A stretch of DNA of 64,000 nt. Source: Riptortus pedestris (taxonomy: Eukaryota > Arthropoda > Insecta > Hemiptera > Alydidae). Of this stretch, positions 1 to 13,127 are shown in pieces. The position numbers and the translations under genes are program-made. Under the pieces are notes generated by a model. It worked only from the letters and a program-made list of their open reading frames with translations. It was not told where the DNA came from and did no database searches. Each line of letters begins with the position of its first letter. Positions within the stretch are counted from its first letter, which is position 1. Location: NCBI GenBank assembly GCA_019009955.1, contig CM032228.1, positions 129,411,501-129,475,500 on the forward strand, in the 5' to 3' direction.

Positions 1-288
1 TCAATATTAATGTTGATGGTTGAAAAGCCTAATTTATTCCCAAGTAAAATATTGTATGATATGTTTTTAAAAGAAATGTACTTATTTTTTGTATATATAG
101 TGTATACATGAATTTATATTGCTATTCCTAGTGTAGCAGAAATCAATTATTTTGATATGATTTTGATCCAGTATGATATGTATATTTTCATTTACTTGTA
201 AATTGCTGTAATAGGCTAGTCATTAGAATTTGCACAATTCATTAAAATGTGCCAGTATCACTCTTTGCAGCAAAAAAATAAATATGTT

Positions 289-349
<61 letters not shown>

Positions 350-1392
350 TCACTCACACACCGCTGTTTAGAGTTGCTGTTTTTAGTAAAGTTCCATAAG
401 AAAAGTAGGCTACTTATTTTATTTTTTAATTATATTTTTGAAATAAATGTGCCTTGTGTTCAAATTAATATCTTACAATAATCTCCGGCCTTGTATTACT
501 GGTTGCTATGTATTAATTTTATTTTAAATTCAAGGTAAAAATAATTAATTTCAGTGAGATAATGAAACATTTTTGGAGTTAATTAATTGTGTGCTATAAA
601 CTAATTTTTCTGTCAATCTTTTCTCTCTATTAGAAAAAACTGAAAACTGTATTTACATTTAAAATGGACTGCCCTACTAAATTGAGTTACTGACTACACA
701 TTATGGAAATTAATTATTAAGAGTTCTTTAATGACAGTTTTAATTTTTAGTTTCCCTGATCTTTCTTTTCTTTTTCTTCAATTTTTGCTCCTGCTGCAAT
801 CAATGCTCCTGTAACTAAATCATCAATTCTGTCAGCAGTGTATAGGGAATCTTCAGTTTCATGGTTTTGTCCATACTGAAGAGGGTAATATTTTTATATT
901 ATTGTATGTTGCTTTTGAGAATTATTGCCCTTTAGCTACTCCTTGGAATGGTTTACTCTGATACCTTTTCATTTTAGGTCAACCCACTTTCCCAACGGTT
1001 TATCTTGAAAAGATTTTGTCAGTGCCTTAATGAAGGGATCATCTTTGTAAACACCAGTATTGAGCTTCTAAATGTTTGTAGACAATTCCAGTTCATAAAT
1101 GAAAATGTTCTACTCACTGCTGGAGTGGTGCTTCCCTTTGTCATCTGTGCAAATGTAAATTGTCCTGGAGCTTAAAACATCATACTACAAATATTTGCTG
1201 GCACCCCTAACATTGTTGTTATATTTGCATTGAAACCTTAAGGACCTTTGGTTATTTTATCAATCTACAGTTTCGAAGGGATACACCAGCATTGGGAAGA
1301 CATATAGGATTATCACTTGTTATTCACCTGGCCTAGGTAGGTTTATTTAAGTCAATTTATTAAAATTTCTATTCATTTGATTTATTATCTTT
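1..1392. other. AT-rich intergenic sequence
   Basis: No supportable gene. It holds the TG microsatellite at 293-349. The small ORF across that repeat is low-complexity. Minus-strand sequence at 780-1280 may be decayed continuation of the adjacent retroelement, but no motif can be named. Confidence 0.5.
293..349. repeat. (TG)n(TA)n microsatellite
   Basis: About 22 TG units followed by a short TA run. Confidence 0.95.
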
Positions 1393-2030
1393 TCATTCAT
1401 TTTTAAATTGGAGAAAAATGAGTAACCTAGGTATTTTTTTTTCATCAACTTCAGCAGGCTCATTATTTTCTATGATGCCATTTTCATTAAAGATTGTAGA
1501 ACTTGTGAAGAGGGTTGGAGACAGAGGTCCACCTTGTGGTATTCCTTTTCGAGCTTTTATAAATTTATTGTAGCAGATTTGTTTTCTGTAAACCTTTACT
1601 AATGTTATTTTTATTATGCTAGGGAAAACTAGATGCATTTTTGAGGTCTGGTGATGATTTATTATATGATTGTGACCTATATTATAGAGTGCACCAGTTA
1701 CATCAAGAAATGCTAACTTTTTTTTTCCTTTAGCTCATTTTTGAGTTTCAACAGTTATACCTCAAGTAATGTGTGGCATCCTGGCAAGCTCTTAAAGAAT
1801 CCTTTTTGGCAGATATGAAAATAAATCTGCTGTCAGAGCTTGTATTCAGGGTTTTTTCAAGGTACCATCAAATGCTGGAATAGGCAGTCACTGACAATGA
1901 ATCCTTTTCCTATATAAATCACAAGCAACTTTCCCAGCTGCTGTGGATTAGAAATACAAGAGATTTCCATAGGATGCCTGTAAAATCATTAAGAATGTGG
2001 ACGATTCTTAGTGTTTTTACAGTTCTAATT
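1393..2030 (-). mobile_element. Non-LTR retrotransposon RT fragment (degenerate)
   Basis: Minus-strand frames read KKLAFLDVTGALYN (RT block with the catalytic Asp of motif A) at about 1690-1730, then KARKGIPQGGPLSPTLFT (motif B) near 1510-1555. Weaker similarity upstream (CQDATHYLRY, GKLL) fits the fingers region. Frameshifts and stops break it, and the YxDD motif is not found. It is a dead LINE remnant; the clade is unclear. Confidence 0.65.
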
Positions 2031-5000
2031 AAAACTTCATTGGAGCCTGCCTAATATAGAAATACTGAGTTTCTTTTCTCAATTGCATGCACAAAATTGG
2101 CATTTCTTTGCTAAATATCTATAACTTAACTCACTATCATTGGAATACCTTGGGGAAAGTACCCATTAAATGGGTCCTCTGCTCTTCTAAATATTTTATT
2201 TGAATGATTTGCCATTATAGCTGCTGTTTATCTGTGTTCTAGTTCCAAGAAAGTGAAACTAATAATGACAATTTTTAGAAAAATAATGTTAGAAAGAGAT
2301 CCAGGGGTATATTAAGAAAACAGGATGCCCACGCTACTTGTTGGTATGAAAAATAACAAGAACTTACAGTTATAACCGCCTTGGTGATTACACAGTTAAA
2401 CATTACTATGACATTGAATAGTTGGAGAAGCAGCCTGTGGAGCACTACCAAACCCCCATCCAAGTCAAAATCCCAAGCAATATACACATAATTTCATTTA
2501 ATTCCTGACAAATATTGTCCTATTCTTTAAATAATATCATTTATTTTTATTGTTGAATATTCTCATTAACTTGATATTTAAAATACTTCGTTATCTGGTT
2601 GTTAATAGTATAAATATTAAAAACCAACATATTTCAAATGTTTGTTTTAATTTTAATATTTTTTCTTTAATTAATGTTTTTCTTACTGTAAGTTTTTACC
2701 ATTTTTATTATGGGGAAAACTTGTGGTAGCTGGTTTCTCAAATATTTCGGACTGTTTATTGAATTTTTCTGTTTAAATTTCCATGGAAATGTATAAATGA
2801 GAGAGAGTACATTTAATGATATTTTTAAAATTAAACCCTTTGTCTTCAAAAACTGTTTGATATTATTCTAAATTAATGTACTCAGAACAATGAGAAGTAA
2901 TAAATAAATGAAATATTTCCTTGCTGTGACATTTATAGTAGATAGCTAATAACTTAAAATGTTAACTATATTCCAAAAAAAGAAGAATTTTAATTTAACC
3001 TCATCGAAGAACAAAGTAGCTGGTAGTTGAATGAGCCATGGATCTATATGATTCTGTTTCCATTTCAACCCTTTTTTAAAAGAAGCACCCCCCCTTGGAA
3101 ACAGATTTCATTTGTACACTATCTTTATAGGCTGAAACTAATCATAATTGTGTTTGATATTCTGTTCAAAGAAGTGAAATTTTGAATATATGTTGAGTAA
3201 CTTTTGCTCAAGGTATTACTGTTGAAAGATGTACTGGTACATCATTTATAGACCATTATATCCAAGTCCGTTAAATCTAAATTTTAAACTATGCAAAATT
3301 ATATCTAGCTCATCATTGACTGAATTATCACTTAGAAAGTCAACTCCGCATTTACCTTATGGTTTACTCATAAGCTCTATTTTATTTTTATTGCGTTCAA
3401 TTTAAACCTTATTACTGCTAATATTATAAAACAATTTAAACTGTGAAAATTTGAAGAAATGTTGATATGTACATTTTAACTCTAAGTCAAATATCTGAGA
3501 TAATCCTGAAAATTTAGTTCCGAGCTTAACACTATTTGAAAATAAGTGCATCAGACATAATTAGATCAGATGAAATTCATAATGGTTTACGGTGTTTTCC
3601 TAATGCCTGTGTCTTAATTATGAGTACAAAACTTTAAATGGACTTAAGATTAATACAGATTGTCTGTGAAATGAGAAATAAGTCTTTTATTACTAGCAGC
3701 CAGTAATATTACACTTATTTTATTTTGGTATTATTTATTCAGTTCTACTTAATATCTCAGTATTTACAATTAATTTCATTTGTAACATGAAAATGTAATC
3801 AAACTTAACTATGTATTTCCTATATGTACATGGTGAAAATAATTTTAATAAGGATGGGTTTTATTTAGTTGTTTTTTATTTTAAAAGAATATATTTTTTA
3901 TTTATTTACTTAATTTTTTGTGTACTTGTTACACACTTATCTACTTACAATTTTTTTTTTCTAATGGTTTGATAGTATTTTTATTAAAAATGTTCAATTT
4001 TTCTTTGTGACAGGGTCCATTGTAATTTAAAAAAAAATCGTAATTCAGATGTTAGAGAATGGAAGTAAAAATATTTATTTATTATGAATAGTTAAAAATA
4101 TGTCTACAGTTTCTCTCTTGGGATATTATTCTTTTATTGAATAATAATTTAGAACTGCTTTCTTTTGTTTAAGATGTTTAAAATTTAGGGAAGCTTCTTT
4201 TGATATTTTTTCAAAGCAAGGTCTTCATTATTGGTTAGTATTCAATGGGGTCACAACAAAGGTCAACACTATCAACATTTTTGGGCGAGTGCCTGGCTAT
4301 CGAGGGCCTTTTCTTTAGTGTTCTGTTAAAGCAATACAATTCTTTTTTCTTTTAATGTATATATTAGTACATAATTCTAAGCCAGGCCCTGTCTGATATG
4401 GTTTCATTGGATGTTGGGCCAAAGATTATATTTTTCATACAGAAAATGAAAACAAATACTGAAAATATTTTTAAAGGCTGCTTTGAGAAATAAAGCAGCT
4501 GAGCTACAAAACATCCAAGTGAGTAAACTAAAACAATTATTATCATCAGTAAAAATTTGCCCCCTCCTCCTCTCCTAAACAACCATACCCTAATAAAATA
4601 CTTATAAACTTAATTGATTTACATCATTATACAAACTCTCACTTCTGTCTTTGAATCAATTGAATTTTGAATCAGATCATTTATTAGTAGATCTATAGTT
4701 TTTATTTTTGAAGACTTTAATAAATGTTCTAGAGGATTTCTTGTTCTACATTTAAAACACACACATACTTTTATTGTATTGCTCATGAAATGTAGGATTC
4801 AGGATTTTGTTAAGTTATTACACTTTATTTCTACTTAAAGTTGCACAAAAAATATATTTTTATTTTAAATTTTTTGTTATATATTTTAACAAAATGACTA
4901 AAGATGCAGGCCTTCGAACTGGCTCTAAATAAAATAATTTAAAAATACTTTTATATTAACTAGGCACTATCAGTACTGGAGCAGACCCCCCCCCCCCCAA

Positions 5001-5034
5001 CAAAGAAGCACCTCTGTTCACTTCAACTCTTTTG
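2031..5034. other. AT-rich intergenic sequence, nothing recognised
   Basis: Both strands were scanned for coding motifs, structured repeats and element termini. Only short homopolymers were seen, such as C-runs near 3089 and 4986. Confidence 0.5.
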
Positions 5035-5306
5035 ATGGACAGGGGAGTAGTCCTTCGTAATAAATTACAGTTTTCTAGGAGTTTGTTGTCATCATTTACC
5101 CAATTTTGTGTACTCTGAATCTAAATAACGTTATTGGCCAACCAGGAAATATTTAATAAAGCATTAAGAAAACATATATTTCCTGTCTGGTCGACTTCAC
5201 TATTTATATCCAGACTATATAAATTTGGTAAATGATTATGAGAAAATAATTCTGGCAAACTGTAATTTACTACAAAGGACTTTTCCCCTGTTCATCATCA
5301 GAGCAG
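5035..5306. repeat. Foldback (long imperfect inverted repeat) element
   Basis: The arm at 5035-5155 pairs with the reverse complement of 5165-5306. Shared blocks in the same order include GACAGGGG/GAACAGGGG, AGTCCTT, TAAATTACAGTTT, TCATTTACC and ACCAG/CAGGAAATAT. The centre is near 5160. No transposase is present. It looks like a foldback or MITE-type palindrome that would form one long hairpin if transcribed. Confidence 0.7.
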
Positions 5307-6389
5307 GAAAGTACAGGTGTAAAGGAATTTGTCAAGTGAATGGAATCTGGATTTAGTTTTTTATTTTCCATTTTGAAGTAATGTGAAAATGCTAATGATT
5401 CAAAACTTTTAGTAAAGCATGAAAACATTGTGTCGAATCATTAACATTTTCAAAAATGGAATATAAAATTCTAATTCCAGATAGTCTTTCATTTGCTAAA
5501 CTCATCATTTTATCAATATTTTTTTAAAAAAATTTCTGTTTAAATAATTTTGTCTGATTAATTTTTCTTCTTCGCCAACCATTACTTTTACATTGATTAT
5601 TTATTTATTAAGTTTTCTGGTACAATAAGTCCTAGAAATATTGTGATTTCCTCTTTTGAACATTCGTTATGATTGTTACCATGATAGATTTTTTATCTAA
5701 TTTCTACAGTGGATTCTTAATAGGCCACATTAATATTTAATGTTTATATTGTTTTTCTGTGATTAAGATTAAAAATCTTTTAAAATGTTGTTTATTAAGG
5801 TACATTAGTTTATAAAATTAAATGAATACATTCCTTGAAGAGTACCTTTAATTGTTAATTTGTATGCATTCCTTTATCAATATTCTAAAGTTATTTTTTT
5901 TTATTATTAATTGTTCTTATTATATTTGTAAATGTTGAGTAGATTCTAATATAAAAAATTACTCTAAAATGAAGTGCATATCTTTTCAAAAGTTTAAGCA
6001 GTACTGTTATTTCACTCCTAATGTTTAAAACATATAGATGAGTATATTGGATGTTACAAAAATGTCAATAAATTTTATGTAAAGTTACTGTCTACTTATT
6101 TTTGACCTTGATCAAATTTATCAATATTTTAATATAAGTTAAAGAAATAGATATTGTAAAAATACAACATAACTGCTATTTTTGAAATTCTAATTATTTA
6201 ATTTGTGTATTTATTAACTCTGATATCTAGTTAACCTATATTCAACATTTTTATAGTTAAATAATTTATAAAATGTAAATGGGACTTATATTTTGATTTT
6301 ATAATTCTCTTATAAATCAGTTTTGTTGATAAATAATGTTGTGCTGTAAGCAATTTTTCATTTAAGGCTGATTTAAAACAATATATATA
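5307..6389. other. AT-rich intergenic sequence, nothing recognised
   Basis: No gene, element terminus or tandem repeat can be supported here. Confidence 0.5.
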
Positions 6390-6846
6390 CAGTAGACTCC
6401 CGATTAACCGAAACCTTCGGGACCGAGGGGTTTCGGATAAGCGAAAATTTCGGTTAAACGGGAGTCCGAAATTTCTGCGTGAAAATGGATCAATTAGAAT
6501 AAAAAACACGTTTATGTACTTGAAAAAAAGCTTATTTTATTTAACAATTAAAATAACTACGTACATATGTATTTATAAAACTATAGACTTACTAAGACCA
6601 GACCACCGAGTATAGAAGGAACTCTTCAATACTCACTGGACCCGAACCTAAGAGGTTCGGAGAAACAGATCGCCACATCCGTGGGACTGTCGATCCTCCC
6701 TCGCGCTCCCACACCCTCTTCTCACGCCTCTTTTCGCGAAGCTAGGACGAAGTACATAATTTTTTTCCCCCTCCCTAGCAACTCAAAATATTTCGGTTAA
6801 GCGAGAGAATCGGTTAATCGGGTTTCGGATAATCGGGAGTCTACTG
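6390..6846. mobile_element. Pogo-like MITE (457 bp, TA target site)
   Basis: Inverted termini CAGTAGACTCCCGATTAACC at the left and the complementary form ending GGGAGTCTACTG at the right, flanked by TA on each side. Subterminal copies of TTTCGGATAA and TTTCGGTTAA occur at both ends. CAG termini, TA duplication and CGATTAACCGAA-type ends are typical of pogo/Tigger elements. No transposase ORF, so it is non-autonomous. Its centre (6600-6770) is clearly more GC-rich than the surroundings. Confidence 0.8.
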
Positions 6847-6848
6847 TA

Positions 6849-7547
6849 TATATATATTAAAGATGTAAACAGAACTATGAAAAACAAAAAAAAAATATTT
6901 GGAATTTATTAAGCTTTATTCATGATGAAAAAATAAATTTTCTAACAATTTATAGTTAAAATATTTGAAAGTATATTGTCGGGTAATATATAAAATGCTA
7001 ACTGTTTTACACACGAAACAGTCATTAGTGATTTACCCACAATTTGGCAAATAATCAAGTTTGGAGTGGAAGGAAATAGATACAATAATATATGATGTTC
7101 CGGTGACTTCAATGATGAGTTAATAGGCCAAAATGTTTTGAATAGCAGAATTAGAAAATTGCCCTTGAAATATAAAAGGTTTATATTTTTTAAAATTGTC
7201 AAGCATCATTCTAGAAGCTAATCATTATGGTAATATTAATGTGAAAGTAAAACCAAATGCATGTGAGTAATGCTTGCCTCTAATGTGATGTGGATTTAAT
7301 AAGGTACTTGAAATAAAGCTAGATAGTACGTTTTAGACTTTAAATCCATTTACGGGCTAGAGAAATTATATTAAAGACGAGTATTAAATTTGATATTCTT
7401 ATAATATGAATATTTCAAATATTATGCAGCTCCTGTTGTCACTGAATAAAATAAGTAAATTGATCATTTTTAGTTAATTATGAAGGTGATACAATGTTGT
7501 TTTGAGAACTTTGAATCTTATACAAGAACAAAAGTATAGTTTCACAA
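6849..7547. other. AT-rich intergenic sequence, nothing recognised
   Basis: An 86-codon minus-strand ORF at 6942-7202 has no recognisable motif and is not called. Confidence 0.5.
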
Positions 7548-7763
7548 AGATTATTATTATTTATTAATGTTCACTATGTGCTACTAAGGCTAATTGGGAT
7601 GACTTATCTTTAGGCTACCACCCTTTTCTAGCCAGGGTGCATCTGAGGAATTTCTTTATAAGTTGGTCATTAAATAAATCACCCAGGTGAAAATGGAACT
7701 CTCCACTCTAGGTTTATAATGTGAGATTAAGACCAACTTAACTCACATGGCCCACCTGAGCCC
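7548..7763 (-). mobile_element. tRNA-derived SINE, near full length
   Basis: Reverse-oriented copy of the family best seen at 39958-40186: GGGCTCAGG head at 7763, box B-like GAGTTCCATTTTCACC, conserved CTGGCTAGAAAAGGGTGG body and an ATT/AAT-repeat tail at 7548-7566. More diverged than the 39958 copy. Confidence 0.8.
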
Positions 7764-7807
7764 TTCTGTCCGAACTGTTATAATAAGGGTCTTTGGACCA
7801 GGGTTCT

Positions 7808-7839
7808 TTTTTTTTTTTTATTTTTTTTTTATTATTTTT

Positions 7840-7874
<35 letters not shown>
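7808..7874 (-). repeat. Long T-rich tract (poly-A on minus strand)
   Basis: 67 bases, almost all T on the plus strand. On the minus strand it follows an open reading region (7875-8371) and could be the poly(A) tail of a retroposed sequence. It lies 45 bp from the minus-oriented SINE. Confidence 0.8.
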
Positions 7875-7878
<4 letters not shown>

Positions 7879-9654
7879 TCAGGCACTGAATTAATTCCAA
7901 ACCACAATAGGATGGATAAAGAAAGACCCAGTGACACATTGAGATCAAATTTTGTTTGAATCATAGGATGCCACCTACGATAACTGCTTGCTATTTTTAC
8001 TGGAATTTTTAAAGGCACTGCTATTTGATTGTTATCATACTCAATATTTAACCGGTTCATGCAAAACAAAATATAAAGTTCCAGAAGGAGTGGTGGAATT
8101 AAAGAAGAAGTAAAATACAAAATTATGTATTTATTATTATGCACCAGATCTAAGAATGTCATATAACCAATTTGATCAAAAAAGTTGCTAACCCTATCAA
8201 AAAGTCCATTTTTAAATTGACTTGGGCTTTTGTGTCTTTAATGCCTAGTGCTAGTGTAGCTAAACCAGTAGCATGTAAAGTAAACTGCCTAATACAGGAA
8301 GACATTTTTTTTTCACCAAGAAAGTTCACAAGTTGACATGTAACTTTCCTAAAAATGTTCACCCTTATCAAACTTTTGTGAAAAAATAATGAATAAGGAA
8401 TTCATAGGCTATAAATACACTGGTGAAATAAATACTTTATTTTTGCTTACATTTATAAACATGTTATTTTTTAAAAAAATTACAAGGTCAAGGTTTACTT
8501 TCTTACATATATTTTTTTCTTTATTATAGATTCCATTTACTTGAGCTCATTTATTTTTTCCCCTCATAGGAATGGTTGATTTGTTAGAAAATTGCTTAAA
8601 TATTTTCATTTGACACTTATACATATATATAAAAAATTACACAAAACTAAAAGTACATTGTATTGTAACTATATTTCTAAAAACTTCAGGATTGTGTTAC
8701 ATAATTTTCATTTATTAAAATAACCCCCCAAAAAACAGATCCACATAATTAAATGGATATTATTGTTAAGGGACATATACTCTTTCAGTTTTACTGTGGT
8801 CTAACTGCATTAATAAGTGACAGAAAACTGAACTGATACTATTTATTAGATTGCTAGTTTTATACCAGTTTCCTCAATTTTTTTCTAATTCGGTTATTAC
8901 AATTTCAGCTCATTATGTACATGTTACAAATCAACAGATGCTAACAGTTGCTTTTGCCATCATGAAAGTATATGAACTGAAAAAGAAATTTTGCTTAGCT
9001 TAACATTTCCGAAGAGGTTACGAGCAGTCTCGATAAATGTGATTACTATGCTAAACCACACAATTACCATAGTTTATAAAGCAGAAAAGATGTCATTTGA
9101 AGTAAAATTGAGTGTTATTCAATTTATGATTGCATAAACTACAAACTATGTTTTGCTTTAATCCATTTGCCAATGTATGCTGTGCCAGATCCATTTCGTG
9201 TATACAGCTGTCAGTTTCCTTTCAATATGTCTGTTAATAAAAAGGGTTGCTTACTAGTCCCAAGTAGTGTGGGCTGTACTTTCTACAAGCTAATAGGTAA
9301 ACCATCCAATGGCTAATTAAGATCTGTCTCTTTTTTAATTAATAATGTATTTAAAAAAAATGAGGCTTTATCAGAGGTAACTAGTATTTCATTTCATTGT
9401 GAAGTTTAGAAGTTTCAATGTCCTAATCATTGTTGTATTGTTAAGAGATATATTAGAAAAAACATATGAGCATGATCAGTGCATCTTCCTTGACTTCTGA
9501 CAGTCATAAGACAGAATGTAAAAGCTAAATTACTGGAGGCATTAGTCAAAAGGAATACCCAACAAGCTAACCAGATGTAACTGGGAGAGACTTTTAAGTA
9601 ATGTTTAAACTTGTGTTGGAAGTGACAAAGAAGATAGTTTATACTGATGATATG

Positions 9655-9715
9655 TTGTTTTCGAAAATCACGTCGTGAATAATAGCTGATTTCCCTTAAG
9701 AAAAATCTGTTAAAA
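9655..9715 (+). mobile_element. Helentron-like repeat, 3' end fragment
   Basis: CGAAAATCACGTCGTGA then AGCTGATTTCCCTTAAG and AATCTGTTAAAA, matching the terminal 65 bp of the complete copy at 49171-49737 with a decayed palindrome. Confidence 0.6.
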
Positions 9716-11949
9716 CCATAATGGTCATAGGGACTACTCTTTCTATATTCTGAAAAAAAAATTCTTCACTTTAAAACTCTGTCCAAGAAATCAAAAGTTA
9801 AAAATATAAAAAAAATGTTGAAGACAACATAAGTATCTGAATCACGAAATCACATTAATGAAAACTGGAGATTCCAAGTCTGAGAGAAAAACTCATAGCA
9901 GTACAGATAGAGGATCAGAAGCAATGCCCAACTGATGATCTTCTATGGTGAGTATGATTCTACGCTATTAAGAAGAGTAGGTTGTGTTAGTTAAGGCACG
10001 TCTAGAGAATGAGAATTAATGAGCCTGTGAAATGGGTGGATGTCCTAAAGAAGACTGGGTCTGTAGAATTCAAGGAGCTCCTAGCTGTGAACAAGACGGA
10101 ATCATTTAAAATGGTGAAGACTCTTAGATGTTCAGTGGCTGTATTACCTAGTAGTTTATTAATTAACAATTAAAGCTGCTTAGCTTTCTTTATTAATTGT
10201 AAGTGATAGCAGGGACAATATACTAAAGTCTATCTCATAAGGTAATATCTATAAGATATTAGGGTTTTTAAAATGTCACATTAACCAATAGTGTGTACTA
10301 GAGTAGTGGATTGTTTTGTAAGTGTACAGTGCCACTTGACTCATCAGTTCATGCCACCTAAATCTTATGCATCCATTTTGCTAAATAAGGTAAAAAAAAA
10401 AATTAAAATCTTTGGATGCGTGAACGTGGGGAGGATATCTTTTTATAAGACATCCAATTTAGAGAACTGAAATTATACTCGCTTGAAATATGGTCAGAGG
10501 TATTATAGGTGTTCCATTATCGGTCACGGTGAACAAAAGATAGACATAATTTCAGGGAGTATCAACACTTATCCCGATGTGAACATGACCGATATAATTA
10601 TCGGATATGATGAGCTGCTGGGAGTAGACCTGTTGAAGAATTTGCCTGTCAGTTAATTTTCAGACAGGAAAAGTGATAGAATTCAGTGTAAAGGCATTCT
10701 GTAAAGTATTGACTAATCTGACATCTCTAGTGAGTTATGAGCAGCATACTCATATAAATAGGGGCTGACAATTGTGAAAAAAACTGCTCAGATAGCAGAG
10801 AAATACTTGTCATCGATTGAACCTAATATAATGGAATGCTGTTTGCTAGGAGAAAGGATAGCAAAAGATGGGGAGAAAGCATTAGAAAAGAAGTGTTGAA
10901 TACAGAATTGCACAATACAGGACACACCCCTGGAAGCTGCGGACCTGAAGAAAGGCTCAGCAAGAGGAAACTAATGAGGACTCCTTGGCAATGTACACTG
11001 TGAGAACTAGGTGCACTGTGTCCATTTTTCCGAAAAACGTTCAAAGTCACCTTACGTTTGGGACTCCTACATGTTTTGCCCTAAGCAGTATTTGAGAGTA
11101 GAGTGCACTAGCTATTGTTAAGAGCAAGAGAGGCTATTCTGAGTGAGAGAGTCAATAATAAATGAGTGAGTGTGCCCAGCAATAATAAATGAATGTGTGC
11201 CTGAGGGTGGGGTGCTAGAGCTCAACTGAAAGTACCATTTTACTTGGTCTTAGGGTCAAGTAGCTGATCCTATAAAGAAGAACTGGTACTATATTTATTT
11301 GGGATTTAATTAAATATAAATTAGACTTAATTATAAAAATAAATTAATTTAAGCATAATTTCCATTAAACCATTATTATTTTATTTATGCTAATGATTAT
11401 GTATATATTGAGCAACCATCCTTCCTCTTTCCACCTAACAATAAACTGTAACAAACGGCCAAGATCTGCTTCAAGGCTTTGGAGAGAAGAAGTTAGATTG
11501 ACTTATTCCTGGTTATATCTAGTGGTATTCTAAACCAAAGATTAATATTCTTTATCAATTGTGTCTAGATATTGAGTGGATGGGTGGATAGAAGCTCAAC
11601 CCCAAAGCCTGGCAAAAACTATAGCATTCACAAAAGGAAGAAAATTGCTTAGGCAGAAACTAAAAATGAATTGGGTAGATTAAGGCTTAACTGATAATCA
11701 TTTAATATGGAAAAAGTAATGAATATCTCGTGCTGACTGAAGTGTCACATAGGAAACAGCTGTACACAAAATGGTATAAGAATATTTTTCAAATAGATAA
11801 AATCAAGTAAAATTCCTTTTTTAATTTAAGAGCCTCAGATGTAAATCCCCATTAAAATTTCTAGTGAAACAAAATGGAATGTATGGAAATTTTTCTACTT
11901 GCTTCAGAAATACATTCACTGCTCAAAAGGTACAGAAATTTCACTCTGG

Positions 11950-12230
11950 TTAACTGAAGGCAGAAGCGATAGAGGATCAGGAGATCTGAACTGATAAAGA
12001 AGTCTATAGTGATCCTTGTTCTGCCTGTGCTTTTAAGAAGGGCATATTACTGGTTACATGTCAATAGAATGACAGGCTTCCTAGGAAAATGTTGTATGGC
12101 ACACCCTTTGAGAAGGAGAAAAGCTGGATGCCCATGCAGTGTTGGCTTGAATTGGTAGGCTAGCTAAGGACTGATTTGAATGGCTTCTGGTGTTGGCAGA
12201 GATCCATGTCTATTAGAGCTGCTATGCTGG
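11950..12230 (+). mobile_element. Possible LINE 3'-tail remnant
   Basis: Plus-strand frames contain RLPRKMLYGTPFEKEKSW and MQCWLELVG, resembling the R-x-P-K...G...GRP..RW..E/DV region that follows RT in RTE/CR1-like LINEs. Broken by frameshifts and weak. Confidence 0.35.
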
Positions 12231-12751
12231 TTAGTTAGTGATTAATTAAAAATATAGATAATGATTAGAGGTATTTTTCTAGGAAAAGAACAGTCTATCA
12301 GGTAATACATTATAAACATCTGTAAATTATAGATAATATTTTTTTTAGGGAAGTAGAAATCAACTGCTCCCTGTAGAATATTAGAACTGCAGTGAACAGT
12401 TTATATTCTATTTTTAGATTTATTAAGCATGAACTGTTTTCTTTTCCAATCAAATAATTTTCTGTAATCTTATTTGTATGGTAATCATGATAATTTTTTT
12501 TTTAATATTTCTTATGATATCACTTTAACAATAAAAAATAATGTATTAAAAATAAATTAATTACTGAAGACAACAATAGATATAAAATAGCCCTAAACAA
12601 ATGTTTGTAATTCCTTGTATTTATTGAATTTCTTTGTGAAAATGAAGAATTAAACTCTTATGTAACCAAGTTCCTTGAGGAAAGTGAATTTTATAAAATT
12701 TTAAATGTAAACTACTCAATGTGAAGCTCATTCTTTAATCTATTATGCTTC

Positions 12752-12757
12752 TTTATT
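12752..12757 (-). terminator. Candidate poly(A) signal for Dgk
   Basis: AATAAA on the minus strand, about 280 nt past the Dgk stop. A second lies at 12620-12625. The region is so AT-rich that chance matches are expected, so the 3' UTR end is not determined. Confidence 0.25.
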
Positions 12758-13037
12758 TTAATGGAGTAAACAAATTTCAAATATATATATGTAAACAAAT
12801 AACAGCTTATAAACATACTTTGATATTTATATAACACTTACTAGCAGAAATCTAGAAGATTTCAACTTTGTGAATTTACTCTTGATTATTCATTTTTAAA
12901 ATATATACAATTTTGGATAACAACATCTACAAAGCGAACAGTGTGTCTCTTTTACTTGCTTCTTAATAAAACTGAAATGATTATTGTTATTTACTAATAT
13001 ATCACAAATCACTTATTAAAGGAACCATTGAGAATCT

Positions 13038-13127
13038 TCATTTTCTAAAAAAACTGAAGAATCCTTTTCCTTTCTCAGCAGGAGGTGCCATGAGCATGGG
13101 AACTTGGTTCTTGTGAGTTATTCGAAT
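13038..13127 (-). CDS. Dgk: Dgk exon Q: C-terminus and stop
   Basis: 90 nt including TGA, acceptor GTGCAG. It encodes [16 protein letters not shown] and a tail ending GFFSFFRK. The tail matches the ITHKNQ-PMLM block that ends type I DGKs, so this is the natural C-terminus and not a truncation. Confidence 0.95.
   Translation of the reverse strand: MRITHKNQVPMLMAPPAEKGKGFFSFFRK

Larger units (their letters stand above)
7875..13037. other. Dgk 3' flank / possible 3' UTR
   Basis: Holds the unassigned minus-strand ORFs at 7875-8371, a Helentron-like 3' end at 9655-9715, and RT-tail-like sequence near 11950-12230. The part next to 13037 must include the Dgk 3' UTR, but its extent cannot be read. 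Nothing else recognised. Confidence 0.45.

Noticed and set aside
9940..10160. Possible LINE tail (STLLRRVG, WVDVLKK readings)
   Set aside because: Too fragmented between frames to distinguish from chance.
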